A stretch of 5,143 bases of DNA from Anaerovibrio sp. (GTDB taxonomy: Bacteria; Bacillota; Negativicutes; Selenomonadales; Selenomonadaceae), in contig JAEDOE010000114.1 in the NCBI GenBank assembly GCA_016302095.1, forward strand, positions 1-5,143. The letters run 5' to 3'. Shown one piece after another: positions 1 to 5,143 of the stretch. A program made the position numbers and the translations under genes. The notes under the pieces were generated by a model. That model was given only the letters and a program-made list of their open reading frames with translations. It searched no databases and had not been told where the DNA came from. Numbering within the stretch: position 1 is the stretch's first letter; each line of letters begins with the position of its first letter.

Positions 1-1931
1 TGATTCCATTCTTGGAAAACGATGACGCCAACCGTGCCCTGATGGGTGCCAACATGCAGCGTCAGGCTGTGCCGCTGCTGCGTACCCAGGCACCGCTGGT
101 AGGTACCGGCATGGAGTACAAGGCTGCCTGTGACTCCGGCGTTATGATTCTGGCCAAGCGTCCTGGCGTGGTAGAGACTGTTACCGCTGACAACATCGTT
201 GTCCGCACTGCTGATGGCAAGCGTGACGAGTACAAGCTGCAGAAGTTCCTGCGCTCCAACCAGGGCACCTGCATCAACCAGCTTCCTATTGTATTCAAGG
301 GGGACGAGGTTGAGGCAATGCAGCCGATTGCTGACGGCCCTTCTACCGACCACGGCGAGCTGGCTTTGGGCTACAACATCATCGTAGCCTACATGCCTTG
401 GGAAGGCTACAACTACGAGGATGCTATCCTGCTGAGTGAGAACCTGATCAAGCGGGATATTTACACCTCTATCCATATTGAGGAGTATGACTGCGAGGCC
501 CGTGATACCAAGCTGGGGCCTGAGGAGATTACCCGTGATATTCCTAACGTGTCTGATGACAGCCTGAAGGATTTGGACGAGATGGGTATTATCCGCAAGG
601 GTGCCGAGGTGCGTACCGGTGATATCCTGGTGGGCAAGGTTACCCCGAAGGGCGAGACCGAGCTGTCTGCCGAGGAGCGTCTCCTGCGTGCCATCTTTGG
701 CGAGAAGGCCCGTGAGGTGCGTGATACCTCCCTCCGTGTGCCGCACGGTGAGGCAGGCCGCATCGTGGATGTAAAGATTTACAGCCGTGAGAACAACGAT
801 GAGCTGAACCCGGGCGTAAATCAGATGATCCGTGTCTACATCGCCCAGAAGCGTAAGATTTCCGTGGGTGATAAGATGTCCGGCCGTCATGGTAACAAGG
901 GTGTCGTTTCCCGTATCATGCGGGAGGAGGATATGCCGTTCCTGCCGGATGGCACTCCTGTGGACATTGTGCTGAACCCGCTGGGCGTGCCTTCCCGTAT
1001 GAACATCGGTCAGATTCTGGAGACTCATCTGGGCATGGCTATCCGCAACCTGGGTACTCAGATCAAGCAGGGGGATCCTACTGTTGAGGAGCGTCTCCGT
1101 GCTATTGGCTATGACTTTGACAAGTATGGCATGCCGAAGCCGGATGTGGCAGGTATTCATATTGCTACCCCGGTATTTGACGGTGCCCGTGAGAATGATG
1201 TATTTGATACTATCCGTGCTTCCGGCATGGACCCGACAGCCAAGACTGTGCTGTATGATGGACGTACCGGTGAGCCGTTTAAGAATAAAGTAACTGTAGG
1301 CTGCGTATACATGCTGAAGCTGCATCATCTGGTTGATGATAAGATTCATGCCCGCTCCGTAGGTCCTTACTCCCTGGTAACCCAGCAGCCATTGGGCGGT
1401 AAAGCCCAGTTCGGCGGCCAGCGTTTCGGTGAGATGGAGGTATGGGCACTGGAGGCTTATGGTGCTGCCTACACCCTGCAGGAAATCCTGACTGTCAAGT
1501 CCGATGATGTGGTAGGCCGTGTCAAGACTTACGAGTCCATCGTCAAGGGTGAGAATATCCCTGAGCCTGGCGTGCCTGAGTCCTTCAAGGTACTCATCAA
1601 GGAGCTGCAGTCTATCGGCCTGGACATCAAGGTACAGGATGAGAATGCCAACGAGATCATGGTTCAGGACGATGATGACGAGGACATCAATATCAAGGAT
1701 GTTGTCCGTGATGCGGATATGAATGATGTTGATGACAGCGGCAGGGCCGGCGAGCGTGATGATTACAGCAGTGATTATGACGAGGATGCCCAGCCTGACG
1801 ATGATGATGACAGCTTCGATGGTGACATTATTGCCGATATTGGCGGCGATGATTTTGACGAGGATGCTGTTATCGTTGATGATGATGACGACATGGATAT
1901 GTTCCTGTCCGATGATGATACTGAAGAATAA
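1..1931 (+). CDS. rpoB: RNA polymerase beta subunit, C-terminal part (5' end outside window)
   Basis: Beta subunit of DNA-dependent RNA polymerase, which with beta' forms the catalytic cleft. The frame is open at the left edge: codons run from base 3 ([15 protein letters not shown]) to TAA at 1929-1931, 642 residues. The TTG at 12 is an internal Leu, not a start. By recalled alignment the window begins near E. coli residue 669. Visible landmarks are NMQRQAV (51-71; the Arg at 60-62 matches E. coli R687, rifampicin cluster III), the flap segment with [14 protein letters not shown] and [10 protein letters not shown] (about 620-715), [12 protein letters not shown] (867-902) with active-site lysines at 873 and 897 (E. 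coli K1065, K1073), [20 protein letters not shown], and KIHARS with the His at 1347 (E. coli H1237). [24 protein letters not shown] follows. The large E. coli insertion near residues 938-1042 is absent. After the usual family end (LDIKVQDE) comes an unusual 90-residue acidic tail. rpoC follows after 21 bases in the same frame. Identity is certain. Confidence 0.99.
   Translation, partial: IPFLENDDANRALMGANMQRQAVPLLRTQAPLVGTGMEYKAACDSGVMILAKRPGVVETVTADNIVVRTADGKRDEYKLQKFLRSNQGTCINQLPIVFKGDEVEAMQPIADGPSTDHGELALGYNIIVAYMPWEGYNYEDAILLSENLIKRDIYTSIHIEEYDCEARDTKLGPEEITRDIPNVSDDSLKDLDEMGIIRKGAEVRTGDILVGKVTPKGETELSAEERLLRAIFGEKAREVRDTSLRVPHGEAGRIVDVKIYSRENNDELNPGVNQMIRVYIAQKRKISVGDKMSGRHGNKGVVSRIMREEDMPFLPDGTPVDIVLNPLGVPSRMNIGQILETHLGMAIRNLGTQIKQGDPTVEERLRAIGYDFDKYGMPKPDVAGIHIATPVFDGARENDVFDTIRASGMDPTAKTVLYDGRTGEPFKNKVTVGCVYMLKLHHLVDDKIHARSVGPYSLVTQQPLGGKAQFGGQRFGEMEVWALEAYGAAYTLQEILTVKSDDVVGRVKTYESIVKGENIPEPGVPESFKVLIKELQSIGLDIKVQDENANEIMVQDDDDEDINIKDVVRDADMNDVDDSGRAGERDDYSSDYDEDAQPDDDDDSFDGDIIADIGGDDFDEDAVIVDDDDDMDMFLSDDDTEE
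1659..1928 (+). other. Asp-rich acidic C-terminal tail of RpoB
   Basis: These 90 codons extend beta beyond the point where E. coli RpoB ends (ELEDE). I count 37 Asp and 6 Glu against 1 Lys and 3 Arg, so nearly half the residues are acidic, with strong preference for Asp over Glu. Asp runs lie at 1668-1679, 1797-1811 and 1878-1892. Hydrophobic islands interrupt the acid: IIADIGG (1827-1847) and MDMFLS (1893-1910). The segment is expected to be disordered. Shorter acidic RpoB extensions are known in Firmicutes such as Bacillus subtilis; this one seems longer and more Asp-rich. Its function is unknown. It could contact basic partners or screen nucleic acid at the polymerase surface, but that is inference. 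The GAT/GAC repetition makes the DNA locally low-complexity. Confidence 0.9.
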
Positions 1932-1932
1932 T

Positions 1933-1945
1933 GGAAGGGAAGTGA
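1933..1945 (+). promoter_or_regulatory. Ribosome-binding site for rpoC
   Basis: The purine-rich stretch GGAAGGGAAGTGA lies in the 21-base rpoB-rpoC gap. Its GGGAAGTGA part is close to the ideal anti-16S match AGGAGGTGA and ends 7 bases before the TTG at 1953. This supports a TTG start at 1953 rather than the ATG at 1980. The short gap holds no terminator and no recognisable promoter, consistent with rpoB and rpoC sharing one transcript. Confidence 0.75.
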
Positions 1946-1952
1946 CTCCTCC

Positions 1953-4900
1953 TTGTTGGATGTAAATAACTTTGATTCAATGCGCATAGGCCTGGCCTCT
2001 CCTGACAAGATTCGTGAGTGGTCCCACGGCGAGGTACTGAAGCCGGAGACTATTAACTATCGTACGCTGAAGCCGGAGAAGGATGGTCTTTTCTGCGAGA
2101 AAATTTTTGGACCAACTCGTGATTGGGAATGTCATTGCGGCAAGTACAAGCGTATCCGCCATAAGGGTACTGTCTGCGACCGTTGTGGCGTTGAGGTCAC
2201 CCGTTCCAAGGTTCGCCGTGAGCGTATGGGACATATAGAGCTGGCGGCTCCTGTGTCCCACATCTGGTACTTTAAGGGTATCCCTAGCCGCATGGGCCTG
2301 ATTCTGGATATTCCGCCTCGTGCCATGGAGAAGGTTTTGTACTTTGCTTCTTACATTGTGCTTGACCCGAAGGATACTCCTCTTTCCAAGAAGCAGCTTC
2401 TGACGGAGCTGGAGTATCGCAAGGCTCGTGAGGATTATGGCAGGGAGTTCGTAGTAGGCATGGGTGCCGAGGCTATCAAGGAGCTTTTGGTAGAGCTGGA
2501 GGCAGACCTGCCTGAGGAGCAGCAGACTGAGGACATGAAAAACGGCCTGGATGTGCTGCACAGGGAGCTGACTGACGAGCTGAAGCATGTAGCAAGCCAG
2601 CAGCGCCGCATCCGTGCTATCCGCCGCCTGGAGGTAGTAGAGGCATTCAGGCGTTCCGGCAACAAGCCGTCCTGGATGATTCTGGATGTAGTGCCGGTTA
2701 TTCCGCCGGAGCTTCGCCCGATGGTGCAGCTGGATGGCGGCCGCTTCGCTACCTCTGATTTGAATGATTTGTATCGTCGCGTTATCAATAGAAATAACCG
2801 TCTGAAGCGTCTTTTGGAGCTGCGCGCCCCGGATATTATCGTCCGCAACGAGAAGCGCATGCTGCAGGAGGCTGTGGATGCCCTGATTGACAATGGCCGC
2901 CGTGGCCGTCCTGTTACCGGCCCTGGCAACCGTCCTCTGAAGTCCTTGTCCGACATGCTCAAGGGCAAGCAGGGACGTTTCCGTCAGAACCTTCTGGGCA
3001 AGCGTGTTGACTACTCAGGCCGTTCGGTTATCGTTGTCGGCCCTGAGCTGAAGCTGCATCAGTGCGGCCTGCCAAAGGAGATGGCCCTGGAGCTCTTTAA
3101 GCCATTTGTTATGAAGAAGCTGGTCAGCGAGGGTATCGCCCACAATATCAAGTCCGCCAAGCGCAAGGTTGAGCGTGCGGAGGAGGAAGTATGGGATGTA
3201 CTGGAGGATGTTATCAAGGAGCATCCGGTGCTTTTGAACCGTGCCCCGACGCTGCATCGCCTGGGCATTCAGGCTTTTGAGCCGGTTCTCACCGAGGGCC
3301 GTGCCCTGAAGCTGCATCCTCTGGCTTGCTCTGCTTACAACGCTGACTTTGATGGTGACCAGATGGCTATCCATCTGCCGCTGTCTGCGGAGGCCCAGGC
3401 TGAGGCCCGTGTGCTGATGCTGGCAGCCAACCATATCCTGGCACCGAAGGACGGCAGCCCGATTATCGTTCCTTCCCAGGATATGATTCTGGGTGCTTAC
3501 TACCTGACCAAAATCAGGGAGGGTGCCCTGGGTGAGGGCAAGGTCTTCACCGGTATCAACGAGGCTTTGCTGGCTTATCAGCATCAGGAGCTGGATATTC
3601 AGGCACAGGTTGAGGTGCGCATCCTTGAGAAGCAGGAAGATGGCACTACCAAGGATTATGGTCTTGTTACCACTTCCCTGGGCCGCATGATTTTCAACGA
3701 GATCCTGCCACCGCAGGTACGCTCCTATTTCCAGGATAAGGAAACCGGCAAGTGGTCCCTGGGCGAGCTGATGAAGAAGAAGCAGCTGGGCAAGCTGGTA
3801 GCGCGCTGCTTTGAGGTGCTGGGAGCCAGCCGTACCGCAGAGGTTATCGATGGCGTAAAGAATCTTGGCTACCATTATGCATGTATTGCAGGTATGACCG
3901 TTGCTATTTCGGATATTACCGTTCCGCCTAAGAAGAAGGATATCCTTGAGGCGGCACAGGCTCAGGTTACCAAGACTGAGCGGCAGTTCTCCCGTGGTCT
4001 GATTACTGATGACGAGCGTTACAAGAAGGTCTGCAGCGTCTGGAACAAGGCTACTGAGGATGTTGCTGACGAGATGTATGACAACTACGAGATCAATGAC
4101 CCGTTCAATCCTATCTACATGATGGCTGACTCCGGTGCCCGCGGTAACAAGTCCCAGATGCGCCAGCTGGCAGGCATGCGCGGACTGATGGCGGATCCAT
4201 CCGGTAAGACCATCGAAATTCCTATTACGGCAAACTTCCGTGAGGGCTTGTCCGTATCCGATTACTTTATTTCTTCCCATGGTGCTAGAAAGGGCCTGGC
4301 AGATACCGCCCTGCGTACCGCCGACTCCGGTTACCTGACCCGCCGTCTGGTAGATGTGGCACAGGATGTAATTGTCCGTGAGGATGACTGCGATGTTGTG
4401 GGCATCAACCTTGTAAGAGAGCGTGCCAAGCTGGCTGACAGTGCTGCTGCTGCTGTGCAGGTATTGCAGGATTCCCTGGCTGGCCGCCTGATTGCTCAGG
4501 ATGTCATCAGCCCTGAGACCGGCGAGGTTCTTTTGGAGGTTGGCGCAGAGCTGACTGCCGAGGACCTGCAGGTGATTGGCGAGGCTGGTGTATCTGAGCT
4601 GGTTCTCCGTGGCCAGTCCGACAACAACGATACTGTTGTGGGCAGCTCCTCTGTAACAGAGACTGTACAGCTGGGTGCGCCTGAGGAAAATGTCCGTGCT
4701 TCTATCCGTGAGGCTATGATGAACCAGATGCTGGGCAAGGAGGTTACCGCTTCCGTTGTTGACAGCCGCGGCAGGGAAATCATTCCTGCCGGTGTCAAGC
4801 TCACTGAGGAGTACATCGAGGCTGTGCTGGAAAGCGATGCCAAGGAAGTACGGGTTCGCAACAACAATGTCCGCGGTATTTCCGTTGAGGAGATCGTGGA

Positions 4901-5143
4901 CGGCAACCGTGTTATTGAGCCGTTGCAGGACCGTATTATCGGCCGTGTGCTGGCTGAGGATATTGTTGACCCTGAGACCGGCGAGAAGATTGCTTCTATC
5001 AATGATACCGTTGACAAGGAGCTGGCTGAGGCTATCTGCAAGGTTAGAAAGAGCGTATCCATCCGCAGCGTACTGACCTGTAAGTCCCAGTACGGCGTCT
5101 GCATCAAGTGCTATGGCCGTGACCTGGCCAACAACACCGAGGT
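1953..5143 (+). CDS. rpoC: RNA polymerase beta' subunit, N-terminal part (3' end outside window)
   Basis: Beta' subunit, which carries the catalytic magnesium site of RNA polymerase. The frame is uninterrupted for 1063 codons and runs off the right edge. The start is taken as TTG 1953 ([17 protein letters not shown]), supported by the upstream Shine-Dalgarno; TTG 1956 is possible, and ATG 1980 would remove conserved residues. Zinc site 1 is Cys60, 62, 75, 78 (CHCGKYK...CDRC). Switch 2 is [13 protein letters not shown], residues 346-358. The catalytic loop NADFDGDQM has Asp465, 467, 469. The bridge helix is around residues 768-803 ([24 protein letters not shown]). Zinc site 2 is Cys813, 1043, 1050, 1053. 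Cys813 and Cys1043 are 230 residues apart against 74 in E. coli, because an insertion follows Cys813. The trigger loop and C-terminus lie outside the window. Neither the Thermus-type N-terminal insert nor a frameshift is seen. All key residues in view are intact. Confidence 0.99.
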   Translation, partial: MLDVNNFDSMRIGLASPDKIREWSHGEVLKPETINYRTLKPEKDGLFCEKIFGPTRDWECHCGKYKRIRHKGTVCDRCGVEVTRSKVRRERMGHIELAAPVSHIWYFKGIPSRMGLILDIPPRAMEKVLYFASYIVLDPKDTPLSKKQLLTELEYRKAREDYGREFVVGMGAEAIKELLVELEADLPEEQQTEDMKNGLDVLHRELTDELKHVASQQRRIRAIRRLEVVEAFRRSGNKPSWMILDVVPVIPPELRPMVQLDGGRFATSDLNDLYRRVINRNNRLKRLLELRAPDIIVRNEKRMLQEAVDALIDNGRRGRPVTGPGNRPLKSLSDMLKGKQGRFRQNLLGKRVDYSGRSVIVVGPELKLHQCGLPKEMALELFKPFVMKKLVSEGIAHNIKSAKRKVERAEEEVWDVLEDVIKEHPVLLNRAPTLHRLGIQAFEPVLTEGRALKLHPLACSAYNADFDGDQMAIHLPLSAEAQAEARVLMLAANHILAPKDGSPIIVPSQDMILGAYYLTKIREGALGEGKVFTGINEALLAYQHQELDIQAQVEVRILEKQEDGTTKDYGLVTTSLGRMIFNEILPPQVRSYFQDKETGKWSLGELMKKKQLGKLVARCFEVLGASRTAEVIDGVKNLGYHYACIAGMTVAISDITVPPKKKDILEAAQAQVTKTERQFSRGLITDDERYKKVCSVWNKATEDVADEMYDNYEINDPFNPIYMMADSGARGNKSQMRQLAGMRGLMADPSGKTIEIPITANFREGLSVSDYFISSHGARKGLADTALRTADSGYLTRRLVDVAQDVIVREDDCDVVGINLVRERAKLADSAAAAVQVLQDSLAGRLIAQDVISPETGEVLLEVGAELTAEDLQVIGEAGVSELVLRGQSDNNDTVVGSSSVTETVQLGAPEENVRASIREAMMNQMLGKEVTASVVDSRGREIIPAGVKLTEEYIEAVLESDAKEVRVRNNNVRGISVEEIVDGNRVIEPLQDRIIGRVLAEDIVDPETGEKIASINDTVDKELAEAICKVRKSVSIRSVLTCKSQYGVCIKCYGRDLANNTE
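4464..4613 (+). repeat. RpoC zinc-site-2 module, extra copy 1 (within insertion)
   Basis: RpoC residues 838-887. The segment reads [14 protein letters not shown], then SPETGEVL, a G-x-x-LT-x-E-D turn, and ends [11 protein letters not shown]. It resembles the canonical module at 4923-5078: in the first 21 aligned positions I count 12 identities (LQD, GR, A, D, PETGE). A 16-base exact DNA match, ccctgagaccggcgag, occurs at 4511-4526 and 4970-4985. Copy 1 lies in a region with no counterpart in E. coli or B. subtilis RpoC as I recall them. A duplication origin is inferred. Confidence 0.7.
4704..4862 (+). repeat. RpoC zinc-site-2 module, extra copy 2 (diverged)
   Basis: RpoC residues 918-970. 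It follows the same order of elements as copies 1 and 3: an amphipathic start ([14 protein letters not shown]), a D-S-R-G-R-E-I-I turn replacing PETGE-V/I, an [12 protein letters not shown] helix-like stretch, and a closing KEVRVRNN strand. Identity to the other copies is low and rests on pattern rather than exact matches. It is separated from copy 1 by a polar, Ser/Thr/Asn-rich linker (about 4614-4703) that probably forms a flexible spacer. Confidence 0.5.
4923..5078 (+). repeat. RpoC zinc-site-2 module, canonical copy
   Basis: RpoC residues 991-1042, aligning with E. coli LRDRVLGRVTAEDVLKPG... up to the second zinc cysteine. It reads [23 protein letters not shown] and ends SVSIRSVLT immediately before Cys1043. 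This is the copy present in all bacterial RpoC proteins I can recall, and it anchors the alignment used to recognise the two upstream copies. Confidence 0.75.

Noticed and set aside
1935..1954. Possible hairpin covering the rpoC ribosome-binding site (AAGG pairing with CCTT)
   Set aside because: Only about four base pairs with a large loop; too weak to call a regulatory structure or terminator.
1980..1982. ATG as the rpoC start
   Set aside because: It would remove the conserved residues VNNFDS and leave the good Shine-Dalgarno 34 bases upstream; TTG 1953 is better placed.
1775..2008. Antisense Ser-rich frame opposite the RpoB tail
   Set aside because: The poly-Ser runs are the reverse complement of the GAT/GAC Asp repeats; no independent evidence for a gene.
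3015..4280. Long antisense open frame (421 codons) opposite rpoC
   Set aside because: It lies wholly inside an intact, highly conserved rpoC coding region, has no recognisable domain or ribosome-binding site, and its composition is what the complement of rpoC codons would give.
4389..4391. Possible frameshift or chimera where RpoC departs from CGTxxG after Cys813
   Set aside because: The reading frame stays open on both sides, codon use is unchanged, and the canonical alignment resumes in the same frame, so an in-frame insertion is the simpler explanation.
4496..5107. Antisense open frame of 203 codons, very rich in Ser and Thr
   Set aside because: It is the shadow of the RpoC insertion and zinc-site region; the Ser/Thr bias arises from complementing the common GAG, GCT and GGT codons.

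Overview
This window is a slice of a bacterial RNA polymerase operon read entirely on the + strand. It holds the 3' part of rpoB (beta subunit, about 642 codons, open at the left edge), a 21-base gap, and the 5' part of rpoC (beta' subunit, 1063 complete codons, open at the right edge). The two genes explain almost every base. No RNA gene, mobile element, CRISPR array, promoter or terminator is visible, and there is no non-coding stretch longer than 21 bases.

The organism looks like a Firmicute-grade bacterium, most likely in the Negativicutes (a Selenomonas/Anaerovibrio/Mitsuokella-like lineage). This is inference from memory of family sequences, not a search. RpoB lacks the large beta insertion that E. 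coli carries near residues 938-1042. RpoC begins [17 protein letters not shown] in Gram-positive style and lacks the large N-terminal insert of Thermus. Base composition is slightly GC-rich by eye.

Layout: bases 1-1931 encode beta from the conserved [15 protein letters not shown] segment through the flap, the active-site lysines and the C-terminal clamp-contacting region. They end in a 90-residue, extremely Asp-rich tail (1659-1928). Bases 1932-1952 hold the rpoC ribosome-binding site. Bases 1953-5143 encode beta' from its N-terminus through the first zinc-binding domain, switch 2, the catalytic NADFDGD loop, the bridge helix and the second zinc-binding site. The frame runs off the window before the trigger loop.

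Beta and beta' together form the catalytic cleft. Both chains' catalytic residues within the window are intact, so this is a normal housekeeping locus. Two elements go beyond the textbook pattern. One is the long acidic tail on beta. The other is an insertion of about 155-160 residues in beta' directly after the first cysteine of the second zinc site, which appears to be built from two extra, diverged copies of the neighbouring conserved module. I see no separate novel system; these two lineage-specific embellishments are the best leads.
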